Assembly (NCBI GenBank): GCA_029289015.1
Contig: JARFUL010000144.1
Coordinates: forward strand, 1 to 16,979
DNA from: Syntrophobacteria bacterium
GTDB lineage: Bacteria; Desulfobacterota; Syntrophobacteria; JARFUL01
Length of the DNA: 16,979 nt
Direction: 5' to 3'
In this document: one piece after another, positions 1-6,168 of the stretch
How positions within the stretch are numbered: the stretch's first letter is position 1
Layout of the letters: each line of letters opens with the position of its first letter
Program-made: the position numbers and the translations under genes
The notes under the pieces: generated by a model
Seen by the model: the letters and a program-made list of their open reading frames with translations, nothing else
What the model was told of the DNA's origin: nothing
Database searches by the model: none

Positions 1-182
1 CAGATATCATACTTGTACCTCCAAGACCGACCAGGTTCGGATAAGGGATGATATCTACAGTTTCCACCGGGCTGGCAGCGCATGATTTTCCACCCTCTGT
101 ATGCCACTTTCGCTGACGGTGAAAAGCTCGAACAGGACAAATGACTGCCCTGTTAACCACCTGAAATTATTGCATAATTTTT
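1..182. other. Left-edge intergenic DNA downstream of tRNA-Lys
   Basis: I see no convincing gene here. The stretch follows the 3' end of the minus-strand tRNA. It holds a 9-bp inverted repeat (2-10 with 48-56), a 6-bp inverted pair (AACAGG/CCTGTT, about 130-153), and an AT-only 7-bp hairpin (164-180) followed by a short T run. Short open frames touch the left edge but show no family resemblance and no strong ribosome binding site. Sequence beside the 3' end of a tRNA is a common integration site for mobile DNA, but no integrase or att repeat can be seen in this window. Confidence 0.4.
2..56. repeat. 9-bp perfect inverted repeat, 37-nt spacing
   Basis: AGATATCAT at 2-10 is the exact reverse complement of ATGATATCT at 48-56. 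The arms could close a structured RNA or form a pair of protein sites. No neighbouring gene explains them, and the window edge hides the left context. Confidence 0.4.
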
Positions 183-259
183 TGGTGGGCCGTCAGGGAA
201 TCGAACCCCGAACCTATTGATTAAGAGTCAATTGCTCTGCCTAGTTGAGCTAACGGCCC
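183..259 (-). tRNA. tRNA-Lys (anticodon CTT)
   Basis: Read on the minus strand this folds as a full tRNA. The 7-bp acceptor stem GGGCCGT/ACGGCCC (259-253 with 193-187) is followed by discriminator A and an encoded CCA (185-183). The D arm contains AGCTCAACTAGGCAGAGC. The anticodon stem ATTGA/TCAAT encloses the loop CTCTTAA with anticodon CTT, which reads lysine codon AAG. The T arm carries GGTTCGATTCC. All arms are intact, so it looks functional. Confidence 0.97.
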
Positions 260-340
260 GCGTGAGATAATTGTTTACACCAATTCAGATGACCAGACAA
301 GGGTAAAATTTCGGTGGGAGCAAAAAACGGATTTTCTGCC

Positions 341-369
341 TTGACGGAAAAAGATTAAATTAATATATT
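341..369 (+). promoter_or_regulatory. Sigma70-type promoter for the leader/54-aa unit
   Basis: TTGACG at 341-346 and TATATT at 364-369 are separated by exactly 17 bases in an AT-rich stretch. Transcription would begin near 376 and run into the structured leader. The match is close to the sigma70 consensus (5/6 at each box). Confidence 0.6.
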
Positions 370-375
370 TATAGA

Positions 376-542
376 TTAAAGTTATGGACGAAAGCTGCAG
401 TATAAATAGTTATAGGGGCCTGCCGGCAGATGTCGGTTTGTTCTGTCGCGAGGCTCAGTTCTCAGCCCGGGGGTTTTAGCCTTAAGCGGTGTAAGGTGCA
501 GATGCGCTTAAGGGGCCCGGGGCGACCGGGCCCCAAATTTTT
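376..542 (+). ncRNA. Candidate structured leader RNA or small RNA (unidentified)
   Basis: A 165-nt non-coding stretch lies between a good promoter and the start of a 54-residue ORF. It contains the palindrome CTGCCGGCAG near 420-429, a GGCT/AGCC stem near 452-467, a perfect 8-bp stem CTTAAGCG/CGCTTAAG (481-488 with 505-512), and then a GC-rich terminator hairpin (512-534). The two 3' stems abut and share base 512. I do not recognise a known riboswitch, 6S, SRP or tmRNA signature. It may be a free small RNA ending at about 542, or an attenuator leader for the downstream ORF. Confidence 0.45.
512..542 (+). terminator. Intrinsic terminator or attenuator
   Basis: A 9-bp stem GGGGCCCGG/CCGGGCCCC (512-520 with 526-534) has loop GGCGA and is followed by AAATTTTT (535-542). 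It lies between the promoter at 341-369 and the start codon at 564, so it would either end a small RNA or attenuate the 54-residue ORF. Confidence 0.6.
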
Positions 543-563
543 GCCAGAGAGGGGGTGGTCACA

Positions 564-728
564 TTGAAAGTAGTGAAGCTCAAGGGAGCCAACAGGGCAA
601 GGACCAAGAAGAAGCTCATTGATTACTACCTGGAGCACATCCAGCCCAGCGGCTGCACCATGAAGGAGTTCCTCAGGAACTGTTCCCTAACCCACGGCGG
701 CACCACGGCCGTTTACAAGGAGAAGTAA
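564..728 (+). CDS. Small basic hypothetical protein (54 aa)
   Basis: The frame runs from TTG at 564 to TAA at 726-728. A strong purine-rich ribosome binding site (GAGAGGGGG, 547-555) sits 8 bases upstream, which decides the TTG start. The protein is lysine/arginine-rich at its N-terminus (KLKGANRARTKKK), then has a predicted amphipathic stretch (IDYYLEHIQ), two cysteines, and a basic end (VYKEK). I do not recognise the family. The expression context is unusually complete for so small a gene: promoter, leader with internal hairpin terminator, good ribosome binding site, ORF, and a classical terminator 30 bases later. That supports a real, tightly regulated gene. The basic N-terminus would suit nucleic-acid binding, but this is a guess. 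Confidence 0.6.
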   Translation: MKVVKLKGANRARTKKKLIDYYLEHIQPSGCTMKEFLRNCSLTHGGTTAVYKEK

Positions 729-758
729 AAATGGAACCATCGGACCGAAGTAGCTCTT

Positions 759-793
759 GAAGCGGGGGCAGAAAAGCTCCCGCTTCTTTTTTT
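759..793 (+). terminator. Rho-independent terminator
   Basis: GAAGCGGGGGC (759-769) pairs with GCTCCCGCTTC (776-786), an 11-bp stem with one G-T pair and the loop AGAAAA, followed by seven Ts (787-793). It ends the 54-residue gene's transcript. Confidence 0.92.
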
Positions 794-945
794 GTGCCCA
801 GCCAGCCCCTCCATGAACACGACCCCTAAAGATTCCGGCGCTTTTGCCCCTCTGCCGGGTTTGCGTTAGCACCCCGGATTTAGTATCCTGATAGCTGAAA
901 TTAAGCCCAAGACGGCTTGCCTTCAACAGCAGAGTCCCCAGATCA

Positions 946-969
946 TTCTCCGGGTAGTTCTCCGGGTAG
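946..969 (+). repeat. Two tandem copies of a 12-bp unit
   Basis: TTCTCCGGGTAG occurs twice back to back (946-957 and 958-969), just upstream of the truncated exported protein. It is probably a slippage product. Confidence 0.8.
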
Positions 970-1003
970 CCTATGTCCCGGGATTATTTACCAGGGTGAA
1001 ACC

Positions 1004-1219
1004 ATGAAAAGACTATTAGTGTTGGCGATCGTGGCCGCGACCCTGTTCCTGGTTCTCGGCCGGGCCAACGCGGGCCCCGCGAAGCTCGAGTTCGTGGAGG
1101 TGGAGGCAAGGATCTTCGAGGACGGCAAGGCTTCGGTGCTCTACACGGTCCGCTACAGGGTCACGGGCGGCGAACTCCACGGCTTTTACTTCCAGGGCTG
1201 GGGCAGGGCCGCGGCTTGA
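1004..1219 (+). pseudogene. Truncated exported protein, N-terminal fragment
   Basis: From ATG at 1004 the frame encodes 71 residues. A clear signal peptide (basic MKRLL, hydrophobic VLAIVAATLFLVLG, cleavage near ANAG) is followed by about 40 residues that look like the first beta strands of a larger domain (KLEFVEVEARIFEDGKASV, then YTVRYRV and HGFYFQG). It then stops after GWGRAAA. The start of an extracellular beta domain ending so soon suggests loss of the 3' part. The next 68 bases show no continuation in any frame. The upstream AGGGTGA is a modest ribosome binding site. The beta pattern faintly recalls DUF2207-type N-termini, but I would not assign that. It could instead be a small secreted protein. 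Confidence 0.5.
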
Positions 1220-1287
1220 TTGTGGCGCTCTGTTTGGCGCGAGCTGTGCGAGAGGTGAACCCCTTAACAGGTTGAGGTGGTCCGATT

Positions 1288-2040
1288 ATGGTCAGGGAAA
1301 ACGCGGCGGGTGTCATGGATATGGTTCTCGGGCGCGCGCTCGTTATTTTTTTTGCCCTTACTCTGGCCCTCTTCGCGGGTCCGGGTTTCGCCGGAGAAAA
1401 ATCAATGCTCCTCTCCGAGGACTTCACCTCCCTTGAGAACTGGAAGCCGCTAACCTTCCCCAAGATAAAGAGGCACACCAAATATTCCATTGAGACCCGG
1501 GGAAAGGAGAGCTTTCTCAGGGCCGAGGCCGACGCGTCCGCGAGCGCGCTGGTCTTCAAAAAGCGGTTCAACGTATACGAGTTTTCCAGGGTGAGGTGGC
1601 GCTGGAAGGTCACCTCGGTCTACAAAAAGGGGGACGCGACCAAAAAGGCAGGGGACGACTACCCCATGCGGGTCTATGTCATCTTCGAGTTCGACCCCCA
1701 AAAGGCCGGGTTCTTCGAAAAGCTCAAATACGACGCGGCGAGGCTCATCTACGGCGAGTATCCTCCCCACAGCTCGCTCAACTACATCTGGGCCAACCGC
1801 AGCCACAAGGAGAAGATCATCACCTCGAGCTACACCGGCCAGGTGAAGCTCATGGTCCTTGAGGAGGGAGCCCGGAGGGTGGGCGAGTGGGTCCTTGAAA
1901 CCGCGGACATCCTCGCGGACTACAAGAGGGCCTTCGGAACCGCGCCCCCGGCCTTCGCCAGCCTGGCGCTCATGTGCGACTCGGACAACACCGGGGAGAG
2001 GGGTTTGGCGTACCTGGACTTCATCGAGGTGTTCAAATAG
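1288..2040 (+). CDS. DUF3047 family exported protein
   Basis: This 250-residue protein has an N-terminal signal sequence (hydrophobic core LVIFFALTLALFA, cleavage near GFAG) and one DUF3047-like domain. Family features visible are RVRWRWKV, a GDDYPMRVYVIFEFD strand, YIWANR, WVLETADILADYKRAFG, and the C-terminal MCDSDNTGERGLAYLDFIEV. The function of DUF3047 is unknown; the fold resembles a periplasmic beta-sandwich. The start at 1288 is chosen because GAGGTGG lies 7 bases upstream; ATGs at 1315 and 1321 lack such a site. The gene ends 20 bases from a convergent DUF456 gene, with no obvious terminator between them. Confidence 0.85.
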   Translation: MVRENAAGVMDMVLGRALVIFFALTLALFAGPGFAGEKSMLLSEDFTSLENWKPLTFPKIKRHTKYSIETRGKESFLRAEADASASALVFKKRFNVYEFSRVRWRWKVTSVYKKGDATKKAGDDYPMRVYVIFEFDPQKAGFFEKLKYDAARLIYGEYPPHSSLNYIWANRSHKEKIITSSYTGQVKLMVLEEGARRVGEWVLETADILADYKRAFGTAPPAFASLALMCDSDNTGERGLAYLDFIEVFK

Positions 2041-2059
2041 AAAAGCTCAGGGGAAAGCC

Positions 2060-2572
2060 TCACGAGAATATGGCGAACGCGTTGATCACGATCATGGAGA
2101 CCGCGGCGGTGCCCTTGAGGATCGTGCCGATGAGCCTTCCCAGAAACGCGCCGTAGCCCACCCACGCGGCGTCGCCCATCCTGCGCTTCTCCAGCGCCGC
2201 GACCCCGAACGCGCCCCCGAAGGAGCCCATGAGCGCGCCGGGGATCGCGCCCAGGCCGAACGCGACCGGCGCGAGCATGATCGAGCCCACCGCGCCCCCC
2301 ATGAGGGCCCCGAGCATGGCCTTTTTTGAGGAGCCGTACTTCTTCGCGCCCCACATTCCCGCTATCAGGTCGAGCCCCTCCGCGGCCAGGGTGATGACCA
2401 GGAGCACGACCAGGAGCTTCACGGTCACCCTCTCGAACCCGGTGGAGTAGGCATAGACCCCGGTGGAGGCCAGGATCACGAGGGTCCCGGGCATGCCCAG
2501 GACCACGAGCAAAAGCCCGGCCGCGAGAAACGCGAAGAGCACGATGGTTCCCAGTATGGCTAAGAGTGACAT
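2060..2572 (-). CDS. DUF456 family membrane protein
   Basis: This 170-residue hydrophobic protein has about five or six membrane segments. The pattern is typical of DUF456: an N-terminal helix pair with GLLLVVLGMPGTLVIL, a central VVLLVITLAAEGLDLIAGMWGAKKYGSSKKAMLGA, and a glycine-rich half (GGAVGSIM, GAIPGALMGSFGGAFG) reminiscent of glycine-zipper packing. The C-terminus contains GRLIGTILKGTAAVSMIVINAF. It should sit in the inner membrane; its function is unknown. The ribosome binding site before ATG 2572 is weak. The gene is divergent from tetR (188 bases apart) and convergent with the DUF3047 gene. Confidence 0.85.
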   Translation of the reverse strand: MSLLAILGTIVLFAFLAAGLLLVVLGMPGTLVILASTGVYAYSTGFERVTVKLLVVLLVITLAAEGLDLIAGMWGAKKYGSSKKAMLGALMGGAVGSIMLAPVAFGLGAIPGALMGSFGGAFGVAALEKRRMGDAAWVGYGAFLGRLIGTILKGTAAVSMIVINAFAIFS

Positions 2573-2646
2573 GGCAGGTGTATCTTACCCGAGCGCGAAC
2601 CAGGGTTCAAGGCCGCGGCGGAGAGCCCGGGGGCCCGATATTCTCC

Positions 2647-2675
2647 TTGACACGGGGGTGCTAGGCGCCTAACAT
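2647..2675 (+). promoter_or_regulatory. Promoter of the tetR operon
   Basis: A perfect -35 box TTGACA (2647-2652) and the -10 box TAACAT (2670-2675) are 17 bases apart. Predicted transcription starts near 2682, inside the inverted repeat that follows. Confidence 0.75.
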
Positions 2676-2676
2676 C

Positions 2677-2694
2677 TAAGTGATTACTCACTTA
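2677..2694. promoter_or_regulatory. Putative TetR operator
   Basis: TAAGTGA-TTAC-TCACTTA is a perfect 7-bp inverted repeat with a 4-base centre. It lies one base after the -10 box and covers the expected start site. Size, symmetry and position fit a TetR-family operator used for autorepression of the gene at 2760 and its co-transcribed neighbours. Confidence 0.75.
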
Positions 2695-2759
2695 CTTACC
2701 GGGCCGGGCGACCCGCGCGTCGCGGTAAATGACACGATAGAAAAAAGGGGCGCGAGAAG

Positions 2760-3371
2760 ATGGCTGCCAGAAAGCGGCTCACCGCTGAGGAGCGCAGAGA
2801 AAAGATAATCAAGGCGTCCATGGCTCTCTTTTCCGAGAAGGGGTTCACCGCGACCACCACCAAGGAGATAGCCAGGTCCGCGGGCATCAGCGAATCCTTG
2901 ATCTACAGCCACTTCAAGGACAAGCTCGCGCTTTACAAGGCCATCATCAACTGGAAGGTCGAGGAGGCGGTGCCCCTCTTCTGCGGCCTGAAGCTCGACG
3001 AGATAGAGGACGATAGAAAGCTCTTTCGCATCATCGTGTCCAATTTCGTCACCTACTACTCCAAGGACCTGGTCTTCATGCGGCTCAGCCTCTTCAGCGC
3101 GCTCCAGGACCAGGCGCTCACCAGGGCCTACATCTCGGGGCCTGTGAGACACTTCTACGAGTTCCTCGGCAGCTACATCGCCAAGCGGGTGGAGGAGGGC
3201 GCGCTCTGGCCCGTTGAGCCCAGGGTCGCGGCCCGTTGCCTGGTGGGCATGGTCATCTACTTCATCCAGCTAAGGGACATATACCACGACGAGACATTAA
3301 GCGACATCGATGACTCCCGGCTCATAGAGAACATAGTGGATATCTTCTGCCGGGGGGTACTGAAGGATTAG
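2760..3371 (+). CDS. TetR/AcrR family transcriptional regulator
   Basis: A 203-residue protein of usual family length. Residues ~9-57 form the TetR helix-turn-helix: REKIIKASMALFSEKGF, then TTTKEIARSAGISESLIYSHF and KDKLALYKAII. The rest is a helical ligand-binding/dimer domain (~60-203) that I cannot tie to a ligand. AGGGG and GAGAAG lie just upstream of the ATG. The stop is only two bases before the next ATG, so the aldehyde dehydrogenase is translationally coupled. A near-consensus promoter with an inverted-repeat operator sits upstream, implying autorepression relieved by an inducer. Given the downstream genes, an aldehyde or acyl-CoA inducer is plausible; that is inference. Confidence 0.92.
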   Translation: MAARKRLTAEERREKIIKASMALFSEKGFTATTTKEIARSAGISESLIYSHFKDKLALYKAIINWKVEEAVPLFCGLKLDEIEDDRKLFRIIVSNFVTYYSKDLVFMRLSLFSALQDQALTRAYISGPVRHFYEFLGSYIAKRVEEGALWPVEPRVAARCLVGMVIYFIQLRDIYHDETLSDIDDSRLIENIVDIFCRGVLKD

Positions 3372-3373
3372 CC

Positions 3374-4642
3374 ATGCACGACCTTGAAGCGCGCTACGAG
3401 AAGGTTCAGAGGCTCATAAAGGAGCTGGCCGAAAAGAGGGAGCCCTTTTTCGAGGAGGCCATACGGGACACCGGTTTTCCCCGGGAGACCTGCCAGATGG
3501 AGCTGGAGATGATTTTGGACCAGCTCGCGAGATTCTCGATCATGTCCAAGGTGTTCCAGGCCAGGCGGCCCATCGCGGGTGCCGGTGAGGAGGTCGCGCT
3601 GGTTTTGCCCTACAACGGGTCCTCGTGGCTCAACGTGGCCATTGTCTCCATATACCTCGTGGGCAACCCGGTGCGGGTGAAGTTCGCGTCCCGGGACTCC
3701 GGCATATCCGCGTTCACCGAGAGGCTCTATGAGCCCATCTTCGGCAGTGACATAAGGTTCGACTACTCTAGGGGCAGGGAGTTCTTCAGCAACGCGATCC
3801 ACGCGAAAAACGTGCCCGCGCTGGTGGTCTTCGGCTCGGATGCGGTGGGGCTGCCCTATCTCGACGAGGTGCGCGCGCACAAAAAGAAGTTCGTGTTCGA
3901 GGGCCCGGGCAAGGACCCCTTCATAGTGCTCCCAGACGCAGACCTTGGCGCGGCCGCGGAAGAGCTCGCGTACTCGAAGTATCTCTACGCGGGCCAGACC
4001 TGCACCGCGCCGGAGAGGGTCTACCTCCACGACTCGATCCATGACGAGTTCCTTGAAATTTTGCTCGATTTGAGTAGAAAGGTGAGGGTGGGCGCGCCTG
4101 AAGACCCAAAGACCCAGATGGGGCCGGTCGCGAGCCCCCCCGCGGTTGAGAACATCAAGAGGCAGCTCAAGGACGCGGTGGCCAAGGGCGCGCGGATTGC
4201 GCTGGGGGGCCGGATCGAGGGCGGTCTCGTCTATCCCACCGTGGTGGTGGACGCGAACCACGACATGGAGGGAATGAGAAACGAGACCTTCGGCCCGGTC
4301 TGCTTCCTCATGAGGTTTCATGAGACCGACGAGGTCCTCGGGCTGGCGAAGGACAGCCGCTACGGCCTCAGGGCCACGGTGTACGGCAAGAGAGACGCCC
4401 GGGAGATCGCGACAGACCTGGTGGGCGAGCCCTACTGCCACGAGGTGGACGAGATGGCCTTCGGGGTCTTCGGCACCGTCGCGGTGAACGAGCCGCGCTC
4501 CAAATCCTGGATCGGGGCCTTTGTGGACAAGCCGGTGGGGGGCTACGGCCTCTCCGGCTGGATCTGGGAGACAAGGGGTGAAGAGTTCGTCACCAAGCAG
4601 GGCGCGAAGCTCCTCAGCCTTGAGACCTCCCTTGAGAGCTGA
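3374..4642 (+). CDS. Aldehyde dehydrogenase family protein, short form
   Basis: NAD(P)-dependent oxidation of an aldehyde to an acid or acyl thioester is the family reaction. The catalytic cysteine is Cys210 (GQTCTAPERV) and the general base Glu176 (FEGPGKDP). Their 34-residue separation equals that in classical aldehyde dehydrogenases. The ETFGPV motif and a C-terminal segment (GGYGLSGWIWETRGEEF) are also present. At 422 residues it is some 60-80 short of the usual ~480-500, mainly at the N-terminus, and the cofactor motifs are altered: LPYNGSSW replaces the PWNFP type and VVFGSDAVG the FTGS type. The start follows an AAGGA site inside the end of tetR. Substrate unknown; it may belong to a divergent subfamily. 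Confidence 0.85.
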   Translation: MHDLEARYEKVQRLIKELAEKREPFFEEAIRDTGFPRETCQMELEMILDQLARFSIMSKVFQARRPIAGAGEEVALVLPYNGSSWLNVAIVSIYLVGNPVRVKFASRDSGISAFTERLYEPIFGSDIRFDYSRGREFFSNAIHAKNVPALVVFGSDAVGLPYLDEVRAHKKKFVFEGPGKDPFIVLPDADLGAAAEELAYSKYLYAGQTCTAPERVYLHDSIHDEFLEILLDLSRKVRVGAPEDPKTQMGPVASPPAVENIKRQLKDAVAKGARIALGGRIEGGLVYPTVVVDANHDMEGMRNETFGPVCFLMRFHETDEVLGLAKDSRYGLRATVYGKRDAREIATDLVGEPYCHEVDEMAFGVFGTVAVNEPRSKSWIGAFVDKPVGGYGLSGWIWETRGEEFVTKQGAKLLSLETSLES

Positions 4643-4745
4643 TTAAATAATAGAGGGGCTCCCTGGGCCAGTGAGGCTCAACCCGAAGAAAAAAGCCGGC
4701 TCCCAGGGCCGGTTTGCTAGATGAGAATGAAAAGGAGAGACCGTG

Positions 4746-5522
4746 ATGAAACTGGGAAGGCCCTACAGGGAGATGGCCACCACCTGCGAGACCCGGCCCA
4801 CCAGGGAGAAGAGGGTGGTCTGGAACCGGTTCGAGTCCGAGCGCTTTGAGCACGGGAGGTTCCAGGTGAAGGTCCTCTCCAGAGATCTGATCGATTCCGC
4901 GGCCCGGCTCTGGCGGAACTCCTACCCGGAGCTCTACGGCTCCCCCCAAGAGTTCCTGTTTTTGCCCGAGAGGTATGAGGCCCATTTCGCGCTGGAAGAG
5001 ACCTGGGACGATGACTACGACAAAAAGGTCTACTTAATGCCCGTGGTGGTGGAGCTCGAAACCCGGAAGGTGGTCTCAGCGTCGGTGCTCACCAAGTACG
5101 AGGGGAACCTCCAGGTGGAGTTCAGCTTCGCGGCCACCCTGCCCGAATACCGGCTGAAGGACATAACGGACAATCTCAGGATCGTCACCTGGAAGACCGC
5201 GATGGCCTCGGGCGCGGAGTACTTCACCACCTTCCTCGAGACCTGGCACGACATCACCCAGAAGTGGGTCATCAACTACGGGTGGAAGGTCGCGGGTATC
5301 TTCCCGGGCAACTTTGTCCGGTGGAAGCACCCGGACCAGGAGTACCGGGGGTGCACGGTCCACGCGTACCTCTTCGCGAACGAGGGGGAGAGGTTCGTGA
5401 CCAGGCCCGAGGAGTGGTCCCTCACGCCGGAGATGAGGGAGATCTGGGAGACCCTCGACAGGGTGAACAAAAAGATCGCGCAACGCGGCACCATCCCCCC
5501 GTGGTATAAAGATTCCGAGTAG
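4746..5522 (+). CDS. Possible GNAT-fold acyltransferase-like protein
   Basis: A soluble 258-residue protein. The central part (~80-215) has an acetyltransferase-like order: strand VYLMPVVVELETRKVVSASVL, strand LQVEFSFAATLPEYR, a helix starting at ITDNLRIVTWKTAMASGAE, strand YFTTFLETWHDITQKW, then YGWKVAGIFPGNFVRW. PEYR followed by a helix is where GNAT proteins hold the CoA pyrophosphate loop, but the canonical R/QxxGxG/A is not seen. No membrane segment or signal is present. ATG 4746 is preferred because GGAG lies 8 bases upstream; GTG at 4743 is in frame. It lies between the aldehyde dehydrogenase and the thioesterase, so an acyl-group role is a reasonable inference. The GNAT assignment is tentative. 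Confidence 0.6.
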   Translation: MKLGRPYREMATTCETRPTREKRVVWNRFESERFEHGRFQVKVLSRDLIDSAARLWRNSYPELYGSPQEFLFLPERYEAHFALEETWDDDYDKKVYLMPVVVELETRKVVSASVLTKYEGNLQVEFSFAATLPEYRLKDITDNLRIVTWKTAMASGAEYFTTFLETWHDITQKWVINYGWKVAGIFPGNFVRWKHPDQEYRGCTVHAYLFANEGERFVTRPEEWSLTPEMREIWETLDRVNKKIAQRGTIPPWYKDSE

Positions 5523-5558
5523 CGGACCTTAAAACAGCAGCGGCAAGCAGGAGGTTGA

Positions 5559-6077
5559 ATGGACCTTTTCGATAAAATCGACTCTCTGGAAAAGATCGAC
5601 GTGAGCCTGTTCAAGCACTTCTTCGTGTGCGGCGACCCGAGCGAGGAGAGGCTGAAGGTGGATTACTACCTCGACAGAAAGAGCGGCCATCTTCTGGCCA
5701 GGGTGCTCTTCGGCCGCATGGCCCAGGGCCCGCCCAACCACGCGCACGGGGGGGCCATCGCGGCGGTTCTGGACGAGGTCATGGGATTCACCGCGATGAT
5801 GAACGGCCTTCCCGTGATGACCGCGAAGATCACCATAGAATACTTCGACCCGGTGAGGCTGGGGAATGATATCGCGGTGAAGGGGTGGATAGACAGGGTT
5901 GAGGAGAAGAAGGTGTTTATCAAGGCTGAGATGCTGGAGCGGGACGGCCGGGTCCTCACCTCGGCCGAGGGGCTGCTCATAGTTCAGAGCCTTGAGCGCA
6001 TAAGAGAGCTGGGGACCATCAATCCCGAGATTCTGGAAAAGATACTCGCCATGGCGAAGGCGAGGAGCTACACTTAA
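5559..6077 (+). CDS. PaaI-like hotdog-fold thioesterase
   Basis: A 172-residue protein with one hotdog domain (~35-150). The long-helix signature GPPNHAHGGAIAAVLDEVMGF is clear: an HGG motif after the NHAH turn and an Asp-Glu pair on the helix, as in PaaI/YbgC-type acyl-CoA thioesterases. Strands MTAKITIEYFDPVRLGN and KVFIKAEMLERDGRVLTSAEGLL follow. The family hydrolyses acyl-CoA thioesters to free acid and CoA. The start has GGAGG four bases upstream. It is the fourth gene of the tetR-led series, with only 36 bases before it, so it is likely co-transcribed. Acyl chain specificity cannot be read from the sequence. Confidence 0.85.
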   Translation: MDLFDKIDSLEKIDVSLFKHFFVCGDPSEERLKVDYYLDRKSGHLLARVLFGRMAQGPPNHAHGGAIAAVLDEVMGFTAMMNGLPVMTAKITIEYFDPVRLGNDIAVKGWIDRVEEKKVFIKAEMLERDGRVLTSAEGLLIVQSLERIRELGTINPEILEKILAMAKARSYT

Positions 6078-6168
6078 CCCGAAGGCCGCGGATCGAACGG
6101 GCCTTTGTTCCCTCCTGATTCCGAACAGCTTCCAACCCTGGAACCAACATCTATCAAGGAGCAGGCAC

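Noticed and set aside
1161..1613. 150-codon minus-strand frame over the DUF3047 gene
   Set aside because: It lies antisense to a well-supported gene, has no family resemblance and no ribosome binding site; high GC produces many such frames.
3368..4441. 357-codon minus-strand frame antisense to the aldehyde dehydrogenase
   Set aside because: The plus-strand frame carries intact catalytic motifs; the antisense product is rich in His, Arg and Pro and is a typical GC-rich shadow.
4665..4725. Possible terminator between the aldehyde dehydrogenase and the GNAT-like gene
   Set aside because: Only a 5-bp CCGGC/GCCGG stem and a three-base T run are present, too weak to claim a terminator.
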